Source: Cepaea nemoralis (Eukaryota; Mollusca; Gastropoda; Stylommatophora; Helicidae). Taken from it: a stretch of DNA of 64,000 nt. This document shows, one piece after another, positions 1 through 10,345 of this stretch. The notes beneath the pieces are model-generated. The model saw nothing but the letters and a program-made list of their open reading frames with translations. It was not told the DNA's origin and ran no database searches. Each line of letters opens with the position of its first letter. Position 1 is the stretch's first letter. Made by a program: the position numbers and the translations under genes. Location: NCBI GenBank assembly GCA_014155875.1, contig JACEFZ010018172.1, positions 62,001 to 126,000 of the forward strand, given 5' to 3'.

Positions 1-98
1 GAGAGACGACAGTGGAAGATAAACTCTATTGACCGCTGTGTGAACTGAAAAAGACAGTTCAATTCATAAAGGGACAGCATTGCAGTTATAGACATATT

Positions 99-1344
99 TC
101 AAGCGAACGAAAGAAGAAGAAGTCTGTCTTCTTGCAGATTATCAGCTGTTTCTTGAATGTGGGCGTATTCTCTCGGCAATGTTCTGTCGTCCAGGCTGTT
201 GTTTGATAGTTGCTCTTGTAATGCTTCAAATCTATTACTGACCTTTACTTCGATAGGATATGTTGAGTGCTGTTGAGCAACATTTTCTATTTGCTGATGT
301 GTTTTGGTTTGCTGAGTAATTGACGCGCCTACGACTGGTTCTGTTACTTCTAGACTATCTGCCGTGTGCTGCCAGGTCAGTAGTGGGCGAGCGATGTAAC
401 ATCTTAACGGCGTGTTTTAGTTTAACATTTTCTTCTCTCAGGAGAGTCACCTCTGACTTGAGGTTGTTATAGTCACTAATGATCGTGGCGATCTTGTTTG
501 TGTTGTTAGAGGCGGCATCTAAAAGTATTTTCAGGTCTGACTCTAACTTTTTAATATGCTGCTGACAGACGCACTCGTGTTGGTTAGTAGCTGGGCTATC
601 ATCTAGTACCGATGGTCCAACCTCTATTTGATTCGAATTTATTTCATTCGGTTGTATACTGTCTTCTACACACATACTCATCGGGTACTCAATGGCTAGC
701 AACACTGGTCGGTTAGAAGTTTCATTCGTGTTGTTGCTGTGCTGGGTCATGGTTTCTTGGACTATGGTGTCATTATGGCCTGATGCTGTGATGGCTACAG
801 CTTCAGATTGTGTAGGTTAGCCAGTCACTAGCATGCTGAGATCAGCAGGTGTGTTTAGTGAGTCACCTATAAGATTTTGTGCTGACTGTTGAATTTCGAC
901 GAAATGAGTCGAGAGCCACTCAGACATGACGTCAACTGCCCCCTGGGCAAGCAAACTGTTTTTCGAGTTGTAGAGGTGCATTGTGTGTAACGAAGCAGAT
1001 ACTTTGATTTCGACTTGAGCGCCGTGTCGGTCCACCCTGTACTCAACTTGGTCGCCCTGATAATGTTTGATCAGGCATGTTCGAAATGCCTCATAATGCA
1101 GAGTATTATTGAAAGTAATGGAAATGCATTTCCCATCATTCATACGCTTGACAGACAGTGATGGAGAGCCAAAGCAATTCTTTAACTTGCTTTTCACTGC
1201 TTTCTCTTTGTTTAGTATGTAGTTCTTAGTTCTCGTAGATCTTAATCTTAACCCACATCGCCCATGTTCTGCCGCTACCTCCAGCACAGCAGCTTCCCCC
1301 TCGTCAAGCATGGCTACATAGTGTATTTTCACCCGCAGGTACAC
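99..1344 (-). pseudogene. Broken ORF1-like coiled-coil gene, probably from a retroelement
   Basis: Reading leftward from 1344, one frame runs to an in-frame TAA at 817-819. It then stays open through 22 more codons into the 750-355 segment, so the two apparent ORFs are one frame with a single stop between them. Near 355-370 the frame shifts and coding-like sequence continues to a TGA at 99-101. The first part (about 175 residues) is a mixed alpha/beta region I do not recognise. The second has a C-x-C-x2-H start followed by a leucine/lysine heptad coiled coil. The last part is Gln/Asn-rich and contains NRFEALQ. Coiled coil followed by an NRF.AL motif recalls ORF1 proteins of some animal LINEs, but this is an inference. 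The natural start is lost or displaced: a TAA sits two codons before 1344, and an RTE fragment begins about 30 bp further upstream. Confidence 0.5.
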
Positions 1345-1375
1345 ATTTTAGCAGCCCTCGCACTCGGTTTAAATT

Positions 1376-1790
1376 CCAGTGTTGTGATTGGCATCAATAA
1401 CATTAGATATGCAGATGATACAGTCTTGATTGCAGACAATGAACAGGACCTGCACAATTTAGTAGATGCGTTGTTACACACAGTGAACAACTAGGGTTAG
1501 AATTAAATTGTAAAAAGACACAGATTATGGTCGTCACTAGGAAGAACAAAACACCACAATGTAATATACAAGTAAATGGGAATATTCTTCAACAAGTGAA
1601 TAGGTACAATCATCTCGGAACAGTAATACCATCTGATGGGAGATGCCTTGAAGAGATTAGACCAAGAATCGCCATGGCAAAAGTAGCCTTTAGCAAGATC
1701 GAAAACATACTGACCAATATAAAGATGTCAATTGAAACAAGAAAAAGAGTGTTGAGATGCTACATAGAACCTGTACTTTTATATGGATGT
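1376..1790 (+). mobile_element. RTE-type LINE fragment (subfamily B), first half of a split copy
   Basis: The fragment encodes the end of the reverse transcriptase palm with the catalytic motif RYADDTVL at about 1409-1435. It then covers the thumb/C-terminal region (MVVTRKNK, HLGTVIPSDGR, RKRVLRCYIEPVLLYGC). A frameshift separates the two halves near 1494-1527. It stops in the Tyr-Gly-Cys codons at 1782-1790, and the very next codons of the same protein (EAWTMSSQAEK) are found at 8572. The LINE copy was therefore whole here until the 1791-8566 insertion. The 5' side is truncated, as is usual for LINEs. It is not functional. Confidence 0.85.
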
Positions 1791-3036
1791 TGTGACAAAA
1801 CGGACCAGATCTCGTGTCGGTACTCTGTATTACATCTCTTTGGTCGGGAATTAGCCGAGTCGTCTCCCGTCAGATAGTAATTAGCTAGGGAAATCCCCGG
1901 CTAAAATAGTCCCTGACGAGAGATTTCGAATAACTTCTGGGATATTCGAGAATCTTCTCGGTTAGCCTAGAATGGAATAGGAAATGTGCATACGATATGT
2001 TTGCTGTCACATTTAACCCACAGTTACATCGGGTAGTACGGGATTCTGGACTTCTCCGTGACCCATGGGATTCTCTAGGCCTGACATGTAATTGTAACGG
2101 CACAATCAGCTCTCCGCTGTTAGTCGTCAGCCAGCTATCACCAAATACGGCCGCAATTTACTGACTGCTGTGAAAATATGTCTTTTGTCGCTTGCCAGAG
2201 CGGGACACCGGGCAGCCAAGTAATGTGGTGACTCGATGATCTAAGGTAATATCTTAATACAATATTAGTTAGCCGTTGTCCGTAAGTAAAACGCCAGCAG
2301 CCGAAATACTTTAAGCGCCGAACGTAGAATAATTGTCTCCGCGAAGCGAATAAATTTTCCGCCGTCTGTCTGCATTTGTAATTAGCTTATCGATCGGCTA
2401 GGAGATATTGAGGTCAGACGTCTCCTGTAATAACAGGTGTTAGTGTGCGTCAAAACATCAGGCGTGTATAATTAGTCACAGCTGATCAACTGTGTAAAAC
2501 TGATGTTATTATAGCAGATAGACTTAAAAGTGTTATATTAAAATGATATTCACATTGTTAGTGAGATTTACTATGAAGTTATCACTGCTACTTGTAAGTA
2601 TGTTTGAGTAATTTAACAGTTGTGTAGCAAGTGTATTAACTATCTTGTTTAGTGAATAAATTGTTAGGACGGTGAGGAATTGTGACACTAGTTAGACTGT
2701 GTGATGCTAGAGGCAGTAATAGTGATGAAGTATTAGCTTGAGCTAGCCAGTAATGTGTTGTTTCCTTAGCTAGAGAGTGCTATAACGTATGCCTTATATA
2801 AGTGGTGTTTATTAATTCCTGGAATCAAGGTGTTCTTATTTCCATTAGGATGTGGAGGTAAGTATTTGCTGAGTGAGGATGCCAGTGCTATTCCACCTCT
2901 ATGTAGAAATGTCTTGTATTTACTTGATAGAGGTAGATAGGAATTACCTGTGGATTTATGATGTCACTACTTGTTTATATGCCTGCCCGCCTGAGTGAAT
3001 ATGCGTGCCCGATCGTGCTTATAATGTCTGCCAGAC

Positions 3037-3087
3037 TGACTGTTTATTTGGCCTGTCCGACCGACTGTTTATTTGGCCTGTCCGACC
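3037..3087 (+). repeat. Two-copy 25-bp tandem repeat
   Basis: The unit GACTGTTTATTTGGCCTG followed by TCCGACC occurs twice back to back at about 3038-3062 and 3063-3087. Further degenerate TGCCCGMCYGAGTG-like blocks occur on both sides (2980-3030 and 3090-3135). It lies in the 5' part of the 1791-8566 insertion. No coding function is seen. Confidence 0.7.
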
Positions 3088-4024
3088 GAAGTGATTGGGC
3101 ATGACCGAGTGTTGATTTAACATATCCGACCGAGAGCGATGCGACGCTCTGTAACCGAGACCGTTGCGTTTATGACGATCCGAACTGTGAACAGAACGTT
3201 GATGCATGACTCTACTGTTCTTCTCTTCTATAAACCTACCCCTATTAGTGGGGTAACCTATCCACTAGGAAGTGGGAGTTACATCCAAGCCATTAGAGCA
3301 CACTTGCAGAAGGACTGGAGATTTAGGGGATGAGGGCCTGGATGCCACTCTATATGGGACGATGTGGTTTAACTCGCCACGGAACTAAGGTGCTCTTTCT
3401 CCACAGCTGCTGTGGGAAAGATTACTCGGTGGATGGCCACCATATCTGTGATAGACCTGCACAGACTTGACCATCAGGGGACAAGGTCAACTAAGAAAGG
3501 TCAAACCTTGTTCTGGGACAGAGATCCCAGGACAAAAGCATTTGCTTTGGTTATAAGTTGTAATTAGTTATTAACGAATCATGATTTAATAATTTGTTCA
3601 TGCTATGTTAATGAATTATGATGTATGTAATTTAATAATGTTATATGTCATTACTGAGTTATATTTAATTAATTGATCAATGGGTTAAGTGATTAATTAA
3701 TTGTGGAGTTATGTAGATGAGAAGATTTCCAGCTGGACACCTCTTAGATAATGTAACCGCTAAACTGAAAGATAAGTAGGTGTATTCTATGGTTGTTGGT
3801 GGAGAAACAGAGGATTGGAATAACACCAAGTAGTAGGACTATGATAGAGTCAGTCTACTTTGGTGCTATCGGGCTAGATGTTGCCCAGACAAGTTACTTG
3901 ACTATACACTTGTGTACTATTGCTTTCTCTTGCACCCTCATGCCTGTACCTTGTAGTTAAGAGATGATCTAATATGTTGATGATCTATTATATCATGTAT
4001 GATATATATTACTCTGATGCATGT

Positions 4025-4608
4025 TGTCTCAATGTGCCTGTCCTGCTAAACGCAACTGGAGCAAACGCAAAAAGCATCATCGAAAAATCGGAACTTGATA
4101 ACAGAACGATTCAGAACAGCATACTCAAGTAAAGCGAACGATTTTCCACGTTTATTTCCGCCACCGGTAACAGGATTAAAACTCTGGCAGAAAAGCAGGC
4201 TGATCCCTAACCACAGGATCGGCACATACTCCAATACATCCACCCCTGAGCTCCCAAACCAGCTCGTCGCCCTTGAAGCCTTCCTATCCATTCTTCAGCT
4301 CAATTTCTTGGATACTAAAATTCAGTCTAGGTGGATTTCCATTCCCGATCCATTCACCGTTGTCGCCTCAATAAATTCCTCTCCGGAGTCCCAGCTGTTT
4401 CATCCTGAAATCACGGCCTCCAGGTGTCACCTTCACAGCGAGCCTTCAGAAACACATCTTATCCGTATCACGAAGTCCCAGCGTCTCTCGTTGCTGTCTA
4501 TGACGATGTCCACGTCCGCCCTAGTTTCCACGGTCAACTAGTCATCTATTCTTATTCTTGGGAATATCCCCATTCACATTTGGTGGTGTGCGTGACCGCT
4601 ATGTGGCA
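4025..4608 (-). repeat. 3' LTR of the nested Gypsy element
   Basis: About 584 bp, TG...CA bounded. The left edge abuts the CATGT target duplication. The right edge is preceded on the element strand by a GGGAGGGGGC polypurine tract, the same arrangement as GCGGGGGGC before the 3' LTR at 41234. The reading frame at 4095-4541 lies wholly inside this LTR and is not a gene. Confidence 0.8.
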
Positions 4609-5552
4609 TAATGCCCCCTCCCAGAAAAAAAATGCTCTGTCATTTTTCCTGTAGTTATGATATGATACTTACAACTATAACCATAGTTTTCTTTTACCCA
4701 CGACTACATAGCTCTAGGATTTACCACGTTATCAACCCTAAAAAAAAATTTTAAAGCTACATAACGGGCACGCCCACCTGTCCAATCCTAACGTTGAACG
4801 TCGTGTGGCTGATCATAGGCGATCAGACCAACTAATAACATATTAGTCCCTACCTTGTCCTAATGACAAGTGTGTCCTCGCTCTAGGTATTACCATGAGT
4901 TTCGGACGAGGGTAATAATGTAGTTTTCCTAGTAATAATGCTCATCGTAGTTAATCCTGTTTTTGTGCTTGTATCATGTCCTTATTTCTCAACAGCTTTT
5001 AATGGGTAGGGTAAATTTACGCGATCCACCTTGAATTTTTTTCGATTCCTTTCCTGTGGACTTTGAGACTATTGATTGTGTATTCCGATCTGACACATGT
5101 CATAATGATCCGTATAACATAATACAAAATATACAATTACTAATATCAATGTTAATTACTCCTATTCAAATTCTTAACCTCAATTAATTCTATAATAATT
5201 ATAATACAACATGTTAACATCTCATCTCATAAAGAGTTCAAAGATACTTAATCCATTTTGCTGACTGTATCCTTTCGAAAGCAAGCACTTGTCTCTGTTC
5301 CTTTTCCTGTTTGCTCTGCCTCTGTTTTGAACATACATTAATCACAAATGTACCTTAATTCTATATATAATACCTAATCTACTAATCTATTTCATGTTTA
5401 ATGTTATCAATTGTTATAACATTGAGTTTCTAACAAGGCTCTGTATTAAAATATTTAACATATCATTATGAACAATGAACTTAATATAGTGAATATGAAA
5501 CAATAATATTCAAATATAACCAACTAACTTATAACAAAAGATCTGTCTTTCT

Positions 5553-6655
5553 ATAATCGACTCAAAATGTCGGCAAGATTATTATCCTTTCCAGGAATGT
5601 GACAGATGTCAAATTCATAGTCCTGTAATAGTAATGACCATCTATGTATTCTAGGAATTCTTCGGATGACCCGATTTGAAGATTTGCAAAGGTTTAGTTA
5701 TCCGAAAGAACCAGAAATTTCCTACCTAGTAAGTATCTAGAGAACTTCTCAATACTTTCAATTAAAGCTAGAGCCTTCCAGCTTCAGTAACAGCATAGTT
5801 TCTCTGAGTTTCAGATAGCTTCTTACTGAAGTAAAGAATAGGATGTAGTTTCCCTTCATGTAATTGAAGTAATACAGCTGAAATAGCATGTAAACTAGCA
5901 TCTGTTTGTAAAACAAAGTCTTTTGAAATATCAGGTAATTTCAAAATAGGATATGTACTAAACAGAGTTTTTATTTGTTGTAATAACTTCTCATGATCCT
6001 CTGTCAAAACTGTCTGTGTTGGTTGACCTTTCTTTAAAAGTTCCGAGAATGTTGCTGTCATATGTGCAAAATTAGGGATACATTTTTGATAATAATTAAT
6101 CAACCCTAATACACTCCTAAGCTCCTTCTTAGATGTTGGAGGTTTGATATTAAGAATCTTTGTCACAACTAATGGATCTGTTTTCCTAAATCCATTAGAA
6201 ATTCTATGACCTAGAAATTGTATCCTCAATAAACCCTATCTCAATTTTACTTGGTTTAGCTTTCAACCCATGTTCTTGTATTCTCTGGAAAACTTGTTTT
6301 AGAATTTTAACATGTGTGTCAATATCACAAGTATGAATACAAATATCATCCATATAAGTTGCTACGTTGGTAATTCCATGAAGTAATCTTCTCATCATTC
6401 TCATGAATGTACTCGGTGCATTTTGTAAACCAAATGGAAGATATGCCCACTCATATAAACCCAACGGTGTGCTAAAAGCTGTAATATGCTTTGAATTCTC
6501 CTTCATAGGGATTTGCCAATATCCTTTTGTAAGGTCAATTTTCGAAAATAATTTCGAGTTTGCCATGGTTTCAATTAACTCATCAATATTTGGCATAGGT
6601 TCTGCATCTAGTAAAGTTAATTCATTAACTTTTCTATAATCAACACTATACACGG
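5553..6655 (-). pseudogene. pol: Gypsy reverse transcriptase-RNase H remnant
   Basis: Reading leftward, it starts within the VDYRK motif of RT and runs through DLTKGYWQIPM, FGLQNAPSTF and the catalytic YMDD motif. One frameshift near 6204-6229 leads into FLGHRISNGFRKTDP and the RT connection. RNase H begins at LQTDASLHA. Downstream of 5768 the frame breaks again, but VLSDN and the closing ICHIPGKDNNLADILSRL followed by a stop are still readable to about 5553. It closely resembles the same region of the intact element at 38080-39177. The 5' end is a deletion joint: the 36 bp straddling it (6641-6676) recur at 6780-6815. Confidence 0.9.
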
Positions 6656-7855
6656 AGTGACATTAATTACATTTATTATATCTTGGACATTGAAGGACAT
6701 CACTACTACACATCACCATGACAGGATACTGCACATGCACGTCAAGATTCTACGAGACACTACACATCATCTGGAAAGCATCAACACTATACACGGAGTG
6801 ACATTAATTACATTAATTATTGTGGGCGTGATACCAAATTTGTTCACGCAGAACTGAAAACGAGAATCATTTGAGGACTTTCTTTGTGGGCAACAGTCAT
6901 TCCGATACCCACACCAGACATTCGTCAGGAGAAGGCTACATTAAATCAAGGTTCATCGTGTATACCCAAACCAATCACGATTCACATTTGGTGGTGTGCG
7001 TGACCGCTATGTGGCACATGTGTTATGGTTGAGGTGCAGGTTAGTCCTAGTTCTAGCTGAGTACTCACACCGACCTCCATGTTTCAGGATCTGTTTATGT
7101 GATGGAGATTCGAGAGAGTTGAACCATAAACTCAATGGGACCAGCTCATTCCAGTGCCAGTCAAGGTTATGTTTGAGGCAATACTTGGACGGGTCAAGCG
7201 AATCTGCCAAAGTCAACATATGAAAGATACCTAATTGTTAGAATGTCACGGTGAGTCTAAGAGAAGACAGCCACGAAGAGTCCGATGAAGATTTAGTCAC
7301 CTGATCCAGGTATGGTCTAGGACTGATGAGTCTCCTGATTCATGCCAGTAAGATACTGGTGAAATTCTGATGATTCAAGGTAACTCTTTAGAGACATGTG
7401 TATGCTCTAGGACAGTAGTCCAGTAGAGTTGAAGGATGTGAACTATGTTTAATAGTCACTACAATGGCCAGTTTATTGTTTCAGGCCCAGCTGGGTCTTA
7501 GAGAGGTCCAATGTATAATAATTCATTTAACTCCGGTGTCGATCTACATCTGTGATCTTTTAGGAAACCTGAACTTGGTCAGTGACCTACAACAGTGGTT
7601 TGCTATTTTTGTGAACACCAGAGGGACAGACTTGTTCGGGTAGGTAGCTACCCCCTTCCTAGGAGTGTTTGATTTTGACAGTAGTGATCTGTGAATTCAT
7701 TAGTTGCCTACAGAATGGTGTAGAAGTGACATGGTGAATATGTCAAATTCTTGCATTGACATGTTGGATTAGTAACGTGTGACTTGTTATTACATGGAGC
7801 CAACACTCCAGTTATGCGTTCCAGAAATGTTCATCCCATTAACTTGAGATGCCAA

Positions 7856-7962
7856 GGAGCAACCAGGCTCTGATATTCTATTGTGTGGTGCAGCAGTACT
7901 TATCCTCGAGAGAGCAACCAGGCATAAATTCGATTGTGTTGTGCAGCAGTACTTATCATCAG
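7856..7962 (+). repeat. Imperfect 54-bp tandem duplication
   Basis: GAGCAACCAGGC....TTGTGTKGTGCAGCAGTACT occurs at 7857-7904 and again at 7912-7955. It belongs to the 3' part of the 1791-8566 insertion. Confidence 0.75.
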
Positions 7963-8571
7963 GTGGGGACCTCTATGATACTAGGGTCAGCCCACAAGTC
8001 ATTATTAGAGTAGAACTTGTGATTTCTTCCATCATTGAGGGATGACCAGCGAACAGTGTTGAAGTGTCAGTCAGGTATCAGACACCTGACCAGTCTGAGA
8101 TCTTACTCACAGTGGAAGGAGAGAACTTTGGAAGAGTCAATGACTTGGAGTTCTTTAGCACTGGAGGTTCATCGGGTGAGTCATTAGCCATGGCGGGACA
8201 ACGGTATGTACTGAAGTCACATGCTATGTGATGATGACTGATAATCTGTAGATCTGCTCGCTGTTCTTCGTCAGCGCTGTACATATTGCCTTCTATCCAG
8301 GCCTTTCAGCTATCCCTCTCTGAGTTCAGTTGACATATTCAGAAATTAAACTTTGCTTTGTTAGCCATGGCTTTGAGTACTGGTATGACTGTTGTCTTGT
8401 CAGAGCCCCCTGTGGGTAGGAATCCATAGGTGGGGAGGGGAAGGTCAGCTGTCCCGGCTTGTGTGGGGTCCTGTAGATGTAAAGACCTATTGGGGATGGT
8501 CGGAGCAAAGGCTGGGGATATTAACTATAGTAACATACCTGTCCAAGCCCCGGGGGTCTTGTTACAGATGT

Positions 8572-8985
8572 GAAGCTTGGACAATGAGCAGTCAGGCTGA
8601 AAAACATCTGATGGCTGTAGAAATGTGGTTTCTGAAGAAAATGCAAAGAATACCATGGACAGCCAGAAAGATTAATGAACAAGTCCTTCAAGAAAGAAAT
8701 GAAGATCGTAAACTGATTAGAGACATTAGACGTAGACAGTCAAAATTTTTTGGGCATGTTATGAGAAGAAATGGTTTGGAGAACTTGGTGACAACTGGTA
8801 AAATCGATGGGAACAGACCAAGGGGAAGACCTAGAAGCAAGTACCTGGATGGCTTGGCCTTGTGGCATGGTCGAGACAGAAACACGGAGCTGATCCACGA
8901 CTCTGGTGATCGAGTGAGATGGCAGAACATGACTGCCCACGCTTACCGGCATGGCACATGATGGATGGATGGATGGATGAGCCAG
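8572..8985 (+). mobile_element. RTE-type LINE fragment (subfamily B), second half of the split copy
   Basis: This continues the LINE frame broken at 1790. It encodes EAWTMSSQAEKHLMAVEMWF, then IPWTARK, FGHVMRRNGLE and GRPRSKYLDGLALWHGRD, ending RHGT and TGA at 8959-8961. It is followed by a (GATG)n tail at 8961-8979, the simple-repeat 3' end typical of RTE elements. The RT C-terminal domain contains no enzymatic motif in this stretch. The reading frame from 8392 starts inside the inserted element and is therefore chimeric; real LINE coding begins at 8572. Confidence 0.88.
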
Positions 8986-9994
8986 AAGCAGTTACGTGCT
9001 CAACCGAAAGAATAACAAATATAAATTGCACACGACGAAGATGCTCTACACAGAAAGCTTATGAAGTTAGAAACTAGCCATGGGTGATGACATGATGATG
9101 GTGAACAAAGTAACAACCCCTAGAAAAGGAAAACAACCTGTTAAAGAGCCGCATGTAGGCAGATAGAGAAGAGAGGAGTAGAACTAAGGAATAGGACTAA
9201 GACAGGATAGAGATAACATCCCTATCCAGGAAATAGGGAATAGAAGGGACAGAAGCAGTAGGGAGAACTGTGAACAGTTCTCCGACTGGACACACACGTG
9301 TCATAGAAGGGGACACGGTAGGACATGATCTGGAGTTACCCAGGTTAGAGTGGGGAAACCATTACCACGAGGAGTATCCATTAATAGTGGTAACTCTAGA
9401 AGAGTAACCTATTGACAAGCCACTAAACGCGTGCTGGAATACCGAGCACGCAAACCTGCTGACGCACGAAGGGTCACCGGCTCATGGCTGGACACGCCAC
9501 GAAAGTCAAGCAGACGGGGACATGACAGCGTAGGAGACAGATCGTAGTATTCGCTCTGAATACTGTGTTGTTTATAGGACAGTAGAAATAGTGGTGACTT
9601 GGGCTTAGATTAATACAGTAGATATTACCATAGATAACGTCATAACGTAATATTGTCATGATGTATGTGATCCATGTGGTTATCAGCTCTCAGAGCTATT
9701 GTGTAACTAGTCCAGAATAAATTTATATCCTTTTGTACGACGTACGAGTTATCATTCGTGTGGTGCAAAAGAAGAATCCATGTGTGCCTGTCAAAGCTAG
9801 GTTGCTGACACAACCCAACGAATGCTGCAGCAATGGAGTCAGCAAAGAAAAACCCATTGTGTCTTCCGTTTAATTATTCTCTAAAAGAGACTGAAATTCT
9901 TTCCTCACTTTTGCATCCAATTCCTTAGGGATGCTGGCTTTAGGATCTAAGTAAAATCCGGTCAGATTTGATGTCTTCCAATTTGTTAAAATAG
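8986..9994. other. About 1 kb without a recognised gene
   Basis: I see no coding sequence, LTR end or tandem array that can be supported. Short inverted runs occur (GAGAACTGTGAACAGTTCTC at 9261-9280). If the LINE insertion is removed, this stretch lies directly upstream of the minus-strand ORF1-like gene at 99-1344, so it may be that element's 5' leader. Confidence 0.4.
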
Positions 9995-10335
9995 CAAGAT
10001 GGTTGTTGTAAATGGCTTGGATTGCCAGAGTAACTTAACAATGATTGCCTAAAAGAAGCTAATGAAAGTAGAACATTATATACAACTATCAGAAAGAGAC
10101 AACACCATTCTATAGTACTATGATGAGAAGAGAAGCATGGGAAAGTATTGTGACGACTGGAAAGATCAGTGGGCAAAGAGACATGGGCAGACTGAGAGAG
10201 ATGATGCTGGATGGACTGTATGGTGACACTGAGAAATATTATCAGCAGAGTTGATCCTGAATAGGGAACGAGATCTGAGGAGATACATCAACACCTATGG
10301 TAGTTGGCAGAACATGTGGTGATGATGCAATGTTG
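9995..10335 (+). mobile_element. Degenerate RTE-A 3' fragment
   Basis: With several frameshifts it reads IPWTARVT, NDCLKEANESRTLYTTIRKRQ, MMRREAWESIVTTGKISG and LREMMLDGL. This is the same C-terminal region as the RTE-A copies at 25300-25650 and 48830-49150. It ends near GGTGATGATGC, a short (GAT)n tail. It lies immediately 3' of the zinc-finger gene on the opposite strand. Confidence 0.8.
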
Positions 10336-10345
10336 TATGTTTATT

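Larger units (their letters stand above)
4025..7016 (-). mobile_element. Decayed Ty3/Gypsy retrotransposon (Gmr1-like), nested
   Basis: The element lies on the minus strand inside the 1791-8566 insertion. CATGT at 4020-4024 is repeated at 7017-7021 as the target duplication. The 3' LTR is 4025-4608, starting TGCCACATAGCGG and ending GAGACA. It is preceded by a polypurine tract (complement of 4609-4622). The 5' LTR survives only as its first 37 bp (6980-7016), identical to the start of the 3' LTR. Gag, protease and integrase are gone; only RT and RNase H remain. The LTR start and polypurine tract resemble those of the intact element at 33457-41977, so the two are related families. Confidence 0.85.
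1791..8566 (+). mobile_element. Unclassified 6.8-kb insertion with TGT...ACA ends and 5-bp target duplication
   Basis: The boundaries are fixed by the interrupted RTE: GATGT at 1786-1790 is repeated at 8567-8571, and the LINE frame resumes directly after. The left end reads TGTGACAAAACG and the right end, reverse-complemented, reads TGTAACAAGACC, a 9/12 imperfect terminal inverted repeat. I find no terminal direct repeats (LTRs) shared by the two ends. After removing the nested Gypsy (4025-7016), about 3.8 kb remains with no long ORF. A 25-bp tandem duplication sits at 3038-3087 and a 54-bp imperfect duplication at 7856-7962. Its 3' portion is homologous to 14560-15709. Candidates are a non-autonomous DNA transposon with TGT termini (Ginger-like elements have such ends and 4-5-bp duplications) or a very long degenerate solo LTR. 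The class is unresolved. Confidence 0.7.

Noticed and set aside
4095..4541. 148-residue plus-strand ORF
   Set aside because: It lies within the 3' LTR of the nested Gypsy, on the opposite strand to the element, and shows no motif.
8392..8570. N-terminal extension of the RTE frame upstream of EAWTMSS
   Set aside because: These codons belong to the 3' end of the 1791-8566 insertion; the frame is chimeric.
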